DNA of 64,000 bases from Candidatus Woesearchaeota archaeon (GTDB lineage: Archaea; Nanobdellota; Nanobdellia; Woesearchaeales; JACJVW01), in NCBI GenBank assembly GCA_020637435.1, contig JACJVW010000001.1, positions 310,001-374,000 on the forward strand, written 5' to 3'. Shown in pieces: positions 42,170 to 50,433 of the stretch. Each line of letters begins with the position of its first letter. Position 1 is the first letter of the stretch. The notes below the pieces were generated by a model, which made no database searches, was not told the origin of the DNA, and saw only the letters and a program-made list of their open reading frames with translations. Position numbers and translations under genes: made by a program.

Positions 42170-42511
42170 ATGAATAAGACCATCGTCATGGTAGTAAGCC
42201 TGGTCTTCACCGTCCTTATAGGCTGGATGATAGTCGGCAATATGGACCGGATCATGGGCGAAAGCACGGGGATCCGTATCATCAACGAGGGATTTACAAA
42301 ACAGGGTGACCAGATAATTATCTATTGGCAGACCACTGTTCCTTCCGAAGGGAGCGTAAATATTCCAGGCAAAGAATTCGTCGATTATGAAGTAGGCGAC
42401 GCACACCGTGTCTCTATCAATTCTACAATTTACGGAAACGCTTTCACCGCTGAATTGAGATCATGTTCTTTCGACGCGAAATGCGTGACCAAAGAGGTGA
42501 CCATATTATGA
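42170..42511 (+). CDS. small exported beta-domain protein
   Basis: 113 residues with an N-terminal helix ('MNKTIVMVVSLVFTVLIGWM') and a compact beta-rich exterior domain ('FTKQGDQIIIYWQTTVPSEG' ... 'AELRSCSFDAKCVTKEVTIL') with one CxxxxxC pair at the end. A leader of only two charged residues suggests a retained membrane anchor rather than prepilin cleavage. Its stop overlaps the start of the next gene within ATGATG. Probably an accessory of the filament system. Confidence 0.62.
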   Translation: MNKTIVMVVSLVFTVLIGWMIVGNMDRIMGESTGIRIINEGFTKQGDQIIIYWQTTVPSEGSVNIPGKEFVDYEVGDAHRVSINSTIYGNAFTAELRSCSFDAKCVTKEVTIL

Positions 42512-42924
42512 TGGCGTCGGAGATTATCGTCATCATCGGCTTTGCCATCATGGTGGGACTGGCTGTAACCATGTTCTTCGATGACGTTGATTTCTCATTT
42601 ATGATAGACTGGCTAAGCCCTAAGGAATCCGAGTTCTCCGAAGTTGGTGCTAAGGAGCTTGCCGGGAAACTGGTAGCAACCTGGAAATCCTGCAGGGAAG
42701 GAGAAGTCTACAAATCAGATACATACTACTATAATCAGTCAGGAGCCATCACGCTCGCCTCCATCGGAACTGAGCTAAAAGCTATCAACATGTGCGATTC
42801 CCTCCAGATAGGCACTCAAGCTTGCGGCACCCGTGATGATGTTATCATAGCTCCCGGCGTCAGTGGACCGGGAATTGTCCGTTTGCGTTGCGAACCAGGT
42901 CTTAAGCAGATACATGTTGAATAG
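42508..42924 (+). CDS. pilin-like protein, last gene of the plus-strand pilus operon
   Basis: 138 residues from the ATG after 'aaagaggtgacc', overlapping the previous stop. A hydrophobic N-terminal helix ('ASEIIVIIGFAIMVGLAVTM') has the glutamate near its start that is typical of pilin-like helices. It continues 'FFDDVDFSFMIDWLSPKESE' and an exterior part with three cysteine positions ('KSCREG', 'NMCDSL', 'QACGTRDD', 'LRCEPG'). No known family. It ends 12 bp before the convergent papain-like fusion gene. Confidence 0.62.
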   Translation: MMASEIIVIIGFAIMVGLAVTMFFDDVDFSFMIDWLSPKESEFSEVGAKELAGKLVATWKSCREGEVYKSDTYYYNQSGAITLASIGTELKAINMCDSLQIGTQACGTRDDVIIAPGVSGPGIVRLRCEPGLKQIHVE

Positions 42925-42936
42925 ATCAAACAAGGC

Positions 42937-44517
42937 CTATTTTCTTCGAAGCACCGCATAATACGTATCATAAGGATGGACTGAACTTGGTTTGAAAACC
43001 CCGTCATACTGGATTGCAAGCCCCGATTGCCGGATAAGTCTATTGCAGGTCCAAAGAGGCAGCGCATAATCAAGCGCAAACCCTAATTTTTTGATCCTGC
43101 AGCAGAATATGATGCATCCTTCTGGACGAAGTAATTTTTTAAGATGTTCCAGAAATCTGCTTCGCTGACTATCATTCTTAAGGTTCCCAAGAACAGACTC
43201 CTCAATAAAGACATGTGTCAACGGATTACTGCACATATCAGACAGTGATGCTTCGATTGAAGACTCCTTGAGCTTTTTTACAGCATCTGGATCAGAAGTG
43301 AAGACTGAAGTTTTGTAGCCAAGATTCTGAAAAGACAGACTTACCCTCCCCTCATTATCTATGCAGGTGATCCTTCCAGATTTATTGAAATATCTGATGA
43401 TGAGTCTAAGCTCAGTATAGTAGAAGACAGGATCAGCACCAATTTGACGTTGAGGTAGGCCTTTTGCGACACCGATGAACCGCAGATGTGGTGAACCGAT
43501 AAACTCACTTGGAGAGGTCATCGAGTCGTAGTCGCTTCTTGGACTGAGATAGATGCCCGCATCTGCAAAAATAGTATCTATGATCTCACTGCAATAATAA
43601 CCAAGCGATTTTACAGGATTATGTATCATGATAAGCCGATGGAAAATGTTGATAGTGAGAACAAAGAGCAGACCCCATAAAAGAGTGAACCTGATCTTAG
43701 CGACAGAGAAAGGTATGGGCTTTTTCTGCAGAAAACTTACCCATGCATTAATCTGTGCCAGAACCTCTCTTTGCTGAGCTTTAGTCAATTTAGGTCGAAA
43801 CACGTACAGGTTCTCATAGGAGAACTGCTTGAGTTCCATCACAGTCGTCAATCTTCGGTGCCCATCCGCCGCGATACAGAAGAGTTTTTCTCCTTCCTTC
43901 TTGACTATAAGAGAAACATGTGTAAAATTGCTACCCTGAACCCGTGATATGATAGCGGGAATCAGGTCTTTTTTCATAAACGTGTGAGCATTGTAATAGA
44001 CAAGAACATCCCCTACTTCAAGTTTCTCTTTTTCGATGAGAAATCTTTCCGGGTTCTTCTCAAACAGATGCACGACCCGGTAGGTGGCATCGATATTAAA
44101 CCCATATGAAATAAACAATTCGATCTTGTTGGTGAGACGATGAACCTTATGGACACACTCCTGCACTGATTTGCGCTCACCCTCTGACCATTCATCTTTT
44201 CTGTGAAGTTCAAGCATATGTGTAAGTGTCTGCACCGTCTTCACAGTGACTTTCCTTGACCACACAAGGCAGGCAATGGATGCTTCAAAATGCGTATGAG
44301 GAATGTATGCTTCTTTTAGATCTTGTTTATGGGCTATAAGCGAAGCGATCTCATCATCCAGCGCAAGTATATCGGCTATAAGAAGTGAGACTGAAGACTC
44401 TAAACTTCTCGGACGTTTAATGCCCAAGCGTAGAGCGTCTTCATAGTCCTGGATTAAACCCCTAGCTCTATGAAAATGGTCTAACAAAGTTCCGTATGCA
44501 TTGTGCGCAAAACTCAC
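42937..44517 (-). CDS. YiiX/NlpC-P60-like papain-fold enzyme fused to a methyltransferase-like domain
   Basis: 526 residues. About 1-160 are helical and unrecognised. At 165-345 a permuted papain-like (YiiX/YebB) hydrolase is visible: 'LEVGDVLVYYNAHTF', the catalytic His in 'GSNFTHVSLIVKK' (H200) and the Cys in 'LGYYCSEIIDTIFADAGIYL' (C309). The ending 'IGSPHLRFIGVAKG' is typical of these lipoprotein- or peptide-linked amidases. About 380-526 resemble a degenerate Rossmann methyltransferase ('RITCIDNEGRVSLSFQNLGY', 'LEHLKKLLRPEGCIIFCCRI') without a clear glycine motif I. It follows the ABC exporter genes on the same strand after 16 bp. Confidence 0.68.
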   Translation of the reverse strand: MSFAHNAYGTLLDHFHRARGLIQDYEDALRLGIKRPRSLESSVSLLIADILALDDEIASLIAHKQDLKEAYIPHTHFEASIACLVWSRKVTVKTVQTLTHMLELHRKDEWSEGERKSVQECVHKVHRLTNKIELFISYGFNIDATYRVVHLFEKNPERFLIEKEKLEVGDVLVYYNAHTFMKKDLIPAIISRVQGSNFTHVSLIVKKEGEKLFCIAADGHRRLTTVMELKQFSYENLYVFRPKLTKAQQREVLAQINAWVSFLQKKPIPFSVAKIRFTLLWGLLFVLTINIFHRLIMIHNPVKSLGYYCSEIIDTIFADAGIYLSPRSDYDSMTSPSEFIGSPHLRFIGVAKGLPQRQIGADPVFYYTELRLIIRYFNKSGRITCIDNEGRVSLSFQNLGYKTSVFTSDPDAVKKLKESSIEASLSDMCSNPLTHVFIEESVLGNLKNDSQRSRFLEHLKKLLRPEGCIIFCCRIKKLGFALDYALPLWTCNRLIRQSGLAIQYDGVFKPSSVHPYDTYYAVLRRK

Positions 44518-44533
44518 TGGTTTACCTCAAATA

Positions 44534-45235
44534 TTACTTCATTCTATTGACGACCAATCCATCTACAACTTCGATTATTCTGGATGCATAACTGAAATTG
44601 CTCAAATCATGGCTTACCATAAGAATGGTTAGTCCAAAATGTTCGTTTAGATGCTTCAGGACATCCATAACTTTTTTTGAAGAGACTGTATCCAGATTTG
44701 CACAGGGTTCATCAGCGAAAAGGATGGTCGGTTGATTGATGATGCTTCTGGCGATGGAAACTCTCTGCTGTTCACCACCAGACAGATGATCGGGTGTATC
44801 ATGCATTTTTCCTATCAAACCCACAAGTTCTATTATCTGCCTGGCCCTGGATTCAACATGAGATCTATCCTTTCCACAACTTAGACCAGGAAGCATAACA
44901 TTTTCAAGCGTTGACAGTTCAGGCAAAAGGGCATAATTCTGGAAGATAAATCCCATTTTCGTAAGTCGGGTAACTTGACGCTGATGATGGTCCATAAGAG
45001 AGGTCTTCACACCATCAAATATTATCTCGCCCTCATCAGGTGTATCCAGAAGTCCCAATTGATAAAGTAGCGTGCTCTTGCCGCTTCCGCTCGGCCCCTT
45101 AAGACCTACAAATTCACCCCTGTTTATCTGCAGATAGATACCTCTAAGAACATCATTCCTTACACTACCGACTAGGTAATGCTTCTTTAGATCTCTTGTA
45201 GTCAAGAGATTACCGTATGAGGTTGATGATTCCAT
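44534..45235 (-). CDS. ABC transporter ATP-binding protein (LolD/MacB type)
   Basis: 233 residues with Walker A 'GLKGPSGSGKSTLLYQLGLL', the Q-loop 'GFIFQNYALLPELS', the signature 'LSGGEQQRVSIARSI' and Walker B 'PTILFADEPCANLDT', followed by the H-loop 'MVSHDLS'. The pattern and length place it with LolD/MacB/FtsE ATPases that drive mechanical extraction or export at the membrane rather than solute import. It overlaps the permease gene by 26 bp. Confidence 0.93.
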   Translation of the reverse strand: MESSTSYGNLLTTRDLKKHYLVGSVRNDVLRGIYLQINRGEFVGLKGPSGSGKSTLLYQLGLLDTPDEGEIIFDGVKTSLMDHHQRQVTRLTKMGFIFQNYALLPELSTLENVMLPGLSCGKDRSHVESRARQIIELVGLIGKMHDTPDHLSGGEQQRVSIARSIINQPTILFADEPCANLDTVSSKKVMDVLKHLNEHFGLTILMVSHDLSNFSYASRIIEVVDGLVVNRMK

Positions 45236-46418
45236 TTTTGTAAAGACTCCACAAGGGCAATAGAGAACTGATTATCGCGAGGAGAAAGAAAAAGAAAATA
45301 CTCATCGCAATAGAGGATGGATCGATGGAAAGTGAGACAAATGCGAAGGGTAGATCCAAGGGATAAGCAGCGAAGTAAGGCACCAAAACAAAGTATAAGA
45401 TGATGACAGCAAGGATCGATGCGCTGCACACAAGGAAGAGTGACTGATACACTGTCGACAAGATCACTATGCTATAGGGGACACCGATCGCTTGCAGCAC
45501 ACCATAAAACTTCTTTCTAGAGAATACATTGATATACATAGTGATGAACAGAGAACCGCTGCTGACCAAAAGACTCACGATAAGGATGATGATCTTGATG
45601 ACAAAAAGTGTTTCCGTAAGCACAAAACCCTGACTCTCTCTGGTGATAAAGTAATTCCCGTCATATCCTTTTGATCTCATCTGGTCGATGACCGACTGTT
45701 CTGAAGTTAATGAAGGATCTATACGTACAACTATCTGATTTACAAGATCTGAAAGGTCCCTTCCGTATATGCTTGCCATCTGTGCCTCGTTAGCATAGAT
45801 ATAGAAATCCGCATCGATAAGCTTAGTGAAGAAAACTCCTCGCACATCAAAACGCTGACTCTTGTCGTTGCCGAATAACATCACGACTTCATCGCCCACA
45901 TTGACACCGCCAAGACTAAGTCGCGGGAATTGAGTCCCTGGACCGCCTGCTTTCTCTGAACCAAGAATGATTCCAGTTTCATCATGAGTACCAAGATAAT
46001 TTCCGTCAATTATAAATCGGCTCTTCTGGGTGACAGTCTCTTCGTAGACGGGATCTATGAAATGGACTTCTGTCGCACTGGACTTCTGGTCAGCGACCAC
46101 TATAGTTTGGACTACAAAGTGAGGAGACACTCCGATGACTCCAGGTATATTTCGCAAAGTCCTAACATAGCTTTGTGGATTTTCAAAAATCTCTTCCGAC
46201 TCCTCCGGTTCAAGGAACATATGACCATACTGATGATCTATAATCTGGTCACCTGTCGCTTGGTCTATATTATCGATGATTGAAGAAAGAAGTAGCAGAT
46301 TGATGATCAACAGCACCAGTATAAGCACAATGAAGAAGTTGGTCCTTCGGTTTGCATGCTGCAGGGATCGCACAGCAAGACTTGCGCTGATCCTATGGGC
46401 GGTGAGCACGATACGCAC
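45210..46418 (-). CDS. ABC transporter permease (FtsX/MacB-like)
   Basis: 402 residues with the FtsX/LolC/MacB topology: one N-terminal helix ('FFIVLILVLLIINLLLLSSI'), a large exterior domain of about 220 residues ('RTLRNIPGVIGVSPHFVV', 'GGVNVGDEVVMLFGNDKSQR') and three C-terminal helices ('IIILIVSLLVSSGSLFITMY' onward). With the ATPase encoded next it forms a complete exporter. It also overlaps the upstream surface-protein gene by 26 bp. Confidence 0.88.
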   Translation of the reverse strand: MRIVLTAHRISASLAVRSLQHANRRTNFFIVLILVLLIINLLLLSSIIDNIDQATGDQIIDHQYGHMFLEPEESEEIFENPQSYVRTLRNIPGVIGVSPHFVVQTIVVADQKSSATEVHFIDPVYEETVTQKSRFIIDGNYLGTHDETGIILGSEKAGGPGTQFPRLSLGGVNVGDEVVMLFGNDKSQRFDVRGVFFTKLIDADFYIYANEAQMASIYGRDLSDLVNQIVVRIDPSLTSEQSVIDQMRSKGYDGNYFITRESQGFVLTETLFVIKIIILIVSLLVSSGSLFITMYINVFSRKKFYGVLQAIGVPYSIVILSTVYQSLFLVCSASILAVIILYFVLVPYFAAYPLDLPFAFVSLSIDPSSIAMSIFFFFLLAIISSLLPLWSLYKNGIINLIR

Positions 46419-47505
46419 CTAAAAACACTGCAAGGAATATGATGATTGCGAGGAAGATAAGAACAGGCAGACTGAGCAAAGGTTTTGATTTTACTTCAAA
46501 AGTGATCTCTTCAGAACGCTCATGTGTGCCGTAGTCATCCTTATATTCGATGATGATTGTCGCGGTCTTCTTCCCTTGTTGTTCTGGTTGATAAAATAAT
46601 ACTGCAGGCACATCATCACTGGCCTTAAGCAGACCCACAAAGCTATAGATGTCTTCAGTACCTGCATTCCTTAGGATGACTTTTGTCTCCTTAGCGTCTC
46701 CTTGACCTATATTCTCTATCACAACATCCAAAGAAGCGCGTTCTCCCCGGTAGATCTCATCTATCTTTACTTGTTGAAGATTCACATCAGCTTTGTGTGC
46801 CAGAGGAATGCCTAATGAATATTCCTCCTTGAACATGTCACCTGCCTCATCCGTATAGACGACTTCAAGAGGTACCCTATACGTACCCGGACTGATATCC
46901 TTTGAGGCTAGAAGACGTAGAGTTGTGTTCTTGGAGGTTTTTTCAGGCAGAACGTCAAAGTAGAGTAGTTCACTTCCCTCCACAATGAATCCGGGATGCT
47001 TCGGAGTTAACTTGATGTACTTAGCCTTGGACGAACCTGAGTTCACTACGCTAAGAGCTATCTCGATATGGTCTCCTGGAGAGGAGATATTTGTAGAACT
47101 TTCAGTAGTGATGATAATATTAGGTGTACCCCTAACACGTATATCGACCTGTTCATCCGTATACGTCGTCGCACCCGTCTTCAATCTGAAAGACAGAGGA
47201 TAGATACCGGTATGCACATCATCGCGAACCTGCATATAATAAGTTGTCGCGGAAGAGCATTTCGCACACAAAAGCTTAGTCTCAGAACCAGCATTGCTTT
47301 TACCTGTGATGAAAAAAGGATCAGATATCCTTGGTATGATAGTAAGGTCCTTCGTGACCGTATCATCATTCAAAACTCGGATCTGCAGTGTCAGATTTTC
47401 ACCAGGTATCGCAGGCATTGGTGATATTGATTCTATGATGAGCTCAAAACCTATAACGCTCGGTACCATCAGAAATACCAGGAAGAGCAAAATCAGACAC
47501 CTCAT
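46393..47505 (-). CDS. COG1361-like secreted protein with C-terminal anchor, exporter partner
   Basis: 370 residues: signal peptide ('MRCLILLFLVFLMVPSVIGF'), then about three beta-sandwich repeats ('SPMPAIPGENLTLQIRVLND', 'STNISSPGDHIEIALSVVNS', 'IYRGERASLDVVIENIGQGD'). These read like the CARDB/NEW3-type repeats of S-layer-related archaeal proteins. A C-terminal helix ('SLPVLIFLAIIIFLAVFLGA') and a short basic tail complete it. As first gene of the exporter operon it probably provides the exterior adaptor of the FtsX-type transporter, which is inference from context. Confidence 0.75.
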   Translation of the reverse strand: MRCLILLFLVFLMVPSVIGFELIIESISPMPAIPGENLTLQIRVLNDDTVTKDLTIIPRISDPFFITGKSNAGSETKLLCAKCSSATTYYMQVRDDVHTGIYPLSFRLKTGATTYTDEQVDIRVRGTPNIIITTESSTNISSPGDHIEIALSVVNSGSSKAKYIKLTPKHPGFIVEGSELLYFDVLPEKTSKNTTLRLLASKDISPGTYRVPLEVVYTDEAGDMFKEEYSLGIPLAHKADVNLQQVKIDEIYRGERASLDVVIENIGQGDAKETKVILRNAGTEDIYSFVGLLKASDDVPAVLFYQPEQQGKKTATIIIEYKDDYGTHERSEEITFEVKSKPLLSLPVLIFLAIIIFLAVFLGAYRAHRP

Positions 47506-47620
47506 GAGAACACTAGGCCTCTTTATCTTTAAATATATGAATAATCACTTTGCAGGAGTAATGCTCCCTTCCCACAAGTATTTATAGAAGTCATACCAAA
47601 AAGAGACTAAGAGGTGCCCT

Positions 47621-48403
47621 ATGTCCTATAACTACGATGATTATGATATGTATCAAAAAGTGCATGATGGCTTCGAGCAGATGTACGGTTACGCCACTCA
47701 GGTGTATGAATACATCCAGGAATGCTACAACGAATACCCTGAATCTATCGATACTGCTGGCTACAAAGAATACGAAGCGTATTATCAGCAGTACTCAGTA
47801 AAGTATGAAGAGATTAAGCAGGAATATTATCAAGCAAAAGAACAGAAAGACTATCTCAAAGTCTATGAAAGTTATTACCGCCTATTGGATCTGCAGAAAG
47901 AATGCTATGAAAGATCAGCTACAGTCAAAGGTGCCGTCTACAGATATTACGAGCAGGGTTCTTATGGAAAGACCACACCCTTATATCGCTACGTGGTCTA
48001 CCTCAAGCTATATGACCAGTACCACTCACAGTACTTCACAAAACAGAATTCATACAATGTGAGTGAGGAGAAAGGGTATGGCTACACACTAGCCTCTTTG
48101 CCTATCCAAGCTGTGACCATATATCCACACAAACAGTATGCGGATAATGATGGAGCGTACAAAGAGATATATGAAAGATACACAAAGTACGGAACAACCA
48201 TACCTATAATGGTCAGCGCAAAATTGGGAGACGATGGTAGGACCTATTATCACATTCTTGACGGTTACTATATGTACAAAGTGCTCAAAGAAGCCAAAGA
48301 GAAATACATACCAGCAGTAGTATACGCCAACGTACCTGAAGAGATTGAGCGCAAGTATCTCGAGGAACCGTATTTTGGGAATCAGTACAAGAACTACCGA
48401 TAG
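47621..48403 (+). CDS. tyrosine-rich protein with a ParB-like C-terminal domain
   Basis: 260 residues, of which 53 (20%) are tyrosine, mostly in 'EYxxYYxxY'-type helical repeats across residues 1-160 ('YKEYEAYYQQYSVKYEEIKQ'). The C-terminal 100 residues resemble a ParB/Srx-type domain: 'ASLPIQAVTIYPHKQYADND', then 'YYHILDGYYMYKVLKEAKEK' and 'YIPAVVYANV', matching the ILDGhHR-x-A-hxxh(G/K) signature but with tyrosine where ParB has His/Arg. It starts after 'aagaggtgccct' and ends one base before the ThiF-like gene, so they are cotranscribed. The role is unknown. It is not a chromosome partitioning ParB, since the HTH is missing. Confidence 0.75.
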   Translation: MSYNYDDYDMYQKVHDGFEQMYGYATQVYEYIQECYNEYPESIDTAGYKEYEAYYQQYSVKYEEIKQEYYQAKEQKDYLKVYESYYRLLDLQKECYERSATVKGAVYRYYEQGSYGKTTPLYRYVVYLKLYDQYHSQYFTKQNSYNVSEEKGYGYTLASLPIQAVTIYPHKQYADNDGAYKEIYERYTKYGTTIPIMVSAKLGDDGRTYYHILDGYYMYKVLKEAKEKYIPAVVYANVPEEIERKYLEEPYFGNQYKNYR

Positions 48404-48404
48404 A

Positions 48405-49271
48405 ATGTTCAATTACGAAAAAGTCTTCAGCCGCAATATTGGGCTCCTCTCCAACGAAGAACAGCAGGCACTGCGTGGCTTCAGGATTGGATTAGTCGGG
48501 CAGGGAGGTGTAGGTAGTGCGCACCTTCTAACTGCGGTAAGACAGGGATTTGAGCGTTTTAGGATTATCGACCCTGACAAGATAGAAGACGTAAATTTTC
48601 AAAGACATTGGGGTGCCAGCACAAAGACCCAAGGAAAGAAAAAAGTCCATGTCATGAAGCAGATGGCTTTGGACATCAACCCGGAATGTCAGATAGAGTC
48701 ATTCGCCAAACCTTTGACTGTTGAAGGTGTACCTGATTTTCTTGACAAGATTGACCTTGTCATTGATGGAGTGGATTTCTTCGAGATCGTACTAAGAAGA
48801 GAAGTGTTCAACCGGGCTTTGGAACGTGGAATACCTGTCATCACCGCAGGACCGATCGGGTTCGGCTCAGCCTTCCTCATTTTTCTGCCAGGAGGTCCCG
48901 ATTTTGATGCATATTTCGGCGTCAATGACAGATCCTCATATGAAGAGATGCTGCTATCATTTGCGCTTGGCCTGACTCCATCACTTTTACAGACAAGTTA
49001 TATGCATAATGTAAGCATAAAAGAGAAGCATGGTCCATCAAGTGTCACTTCAGTTAACCTGTGCGCCGGCATCGCAGTGCACTATGCATTAAGGATACTA
49101 CTAAAAAAAGGCAGTGTCAAAGCAGTACCCTACTACCATCAATTTGACATGATGAAAGACCGTTATATAGTGAGAAGAAGGATGTTCGATTATCTTCCTT
49201 TCGTCAAAGGCCTAAAGATCAAGATTGCGATGCACATGATGCAGATGAATAAAGAAGAGGCAGAGAAATAG
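48405..49271 (+). CDS. ThiF/E1-like adenylyltransferase
   Basis: 288 residues. The ATP-binding loop is 'RIGLVGQGGVGSAHLLTAVR' (G32-G37). It is followed by 'RIIDPDKIEDVNFQRHWGAS', carrying the Asp (56), Asn (64) and Arg (67) that E1-like enzymes use to hold ATP, the lysine stretch 'TQGKKKVHVM', and 'DLVIDGVDFFEIVLRREVFN'. The zinc CxxC pairs and the E1 catalytic cysteine are not obvious, as in MccB/ThiF-like adenylating enzymes. It activates a carboxyl group, often the C-terminus of a small protein or peptide. No ubiquitin-fold partner is visible nearby, so its target is open. Confidence 0.85.
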   Translation: MFNYEKVFSRNIGLLSNEEQQALRGFRIGLVGQGGVGSAHLLTAVRQGFERFRIIDPDKIEDVNFQRHWGASTKTQGKKKVHVMKQMALDINPECQIESFAKPLTVEGVPDFLDKIDLVIDGVDFFEIVLRREVFNRALERGIPVITAGPIGFGSAFLIFLPGGPDFDAYFGVNDRSSYEEMLLSFALGLTPSLLQTSYMHNVSIKEKHGPSSVTSVNLCAGIAVHYALRILLKKGSVKAVPYYHQFDMMKDRYIVRRRMFDYLPFVKGLKIKIAMHMMQMNKEEAEK

Positions 49272-49302
49272 TTTTATAAGCACAGGCAAGCTCATTTTTG
49301 CC

Positions 49303-50433
49303 ATGAAAATTCTCACCATCAACGCAGGAAGCTCATCCTTAAAGACCGCCCTCATAGATTACCCGGAACAAAATGTCATCGCAACAGCGAATTGCGACGG
49401 TTTCTCAGAACATGCAAAGCTTTCAGGCAGCTTTTTCAAAAAAGTGCAGTTGCACATCAAAGACCATCATCACGCAGTCAAACAAATTCTGGACCTCTTC
49501 ATGGAACACAAAGTTATCTCATCCATGAAAGATATCGACGCGATAGGCCATCGTGTAGTACATGGAGGCGAAAGATTTACAGACCCGGTCATCATCGACG
49601 ATACGATCTTGGAGGAGATAGAGTCGCTAAACGAGCTAGCACCTTTGCACAATCCTGCAAATCTGCAGGGTATCCGTGCATGCACTGACATAGGCTGTCC
49701 TATGATTGCGGTATTCGACACAGCGTTCCACAGCTCCATCTCTTATCCGCTTTATGCGATACCAAAAAACCTTGCGCAGGAAATGAGAATACGGAAATAC
49801 GGATTTCATGGTATCAATCACAGTCACATCGCAGCTGAGATGCAGAAAATACTAAAGAAAGATCCGAATGTCATCTCCTGCCATCTGGGTAATGGGTGCA
49901 GCATCTGTGCCATCAAGGAGGGACGCTCTATCGACACCAGCATGGGTATGACACCGCTCGATGGGCTCGTCATGGGCACGCGTTCAGGCGCGATTGACCC
50001 GGGAATCATATTCTACATGCATCGAAAAGGCTTAAGTATAGATGAGATTGACACCATGCTCAACAAACGATCAGGACTTGTAGGAATATCGATGATCTCT
50101 AACGATATGCGCACCTTGCTCGAACAATACGACAAACAGCTTGACGCCAAGCTTGCCGTCGATACCTTCATCGACCGTATCATACATTACATAGGAGCCT
50201 ACGCGTTCAAGCTAGGCAAAGTTGATGCCCTGGTATTCACAGGAGGCATCGGTGAGCGGGCAGGATTCATAAGAGAACAAATTTGCAGACAGATAGAAAC
50301 CTTTGGTTTCGAGATTGATGTGCAGAAAAATCAATCCAATGCTAGGCAGATAGGTAAAAATATCTATATTATCCCTGCTGATGAAGAGATGGCCATAGCT
50401 GGTGCGACTTTCAACGTGCTACAGACGGTATAG
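49303..50433 (+). CDS. ackA: acetate kinase
   Basis: 376 residues. The ASKHA-fold motifs are clear: 'MKILTINAGSSSLKTALIDY', 'AIGHRVVHGGERFTDPVII', 'VFDTAFHSSI', 'RKYGFHGINHSHIAAEM', 'VISCHLGNGCSICAIKEGRS', 'DTSMGMTPLDGLVMGTRSGA' and 'ALVFTGGIGERAGFIREQI'. It converts acetyl phosphate and ADP to acetate and ATP. A TATA box (gttttataagc) lies about 30 bp upstream. The gene is convergent with the phosphotransacylase below and overlaps it by 15 bp. Acetate kinase is uncommon in archaea, which mostly use ADP-forming acetyl-CoA synthetase. Confidence 0.96.
   Translation: MKILTINAGSSSLKTALIDYPEQNVIATANCDGFSEHAKLSGSFFKKVQLHIKDHHHAVKQILDLFMEHKVISSMKDIDAIGHRVVHGGERFTDPVIIDDTILEEIESLNELAPLHNPANLQGIRACTDIGCPMIAVFDTAFHSSISYPLYAIPKNLAQEMRIRKYGFHGINHSHIAAEMQKILKKDPNVISCHLGNGCSICAIKEGRSIDTSMGMTPLDGLVMGTRSGAIDPGIIFYMHRKGLSIDEIDTMLNKRSGLVGISMISNDMRTLLEQYDKQLDAKLAVDTFIDRIIHYIGAYAFKLGKVDALVFTGGIGERAGFIREQICRQIETFGFEIDVQKNQSNARQIGKNIYIIPADEEMAIAGATFNVLQTV

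Noticed and set aside
47621..48403. Chromosome-partitioning ParB
   Set aside because: The central helix-turn-helix and a ParA neighbour are missing. Only the ParB-like fold motif is visible.
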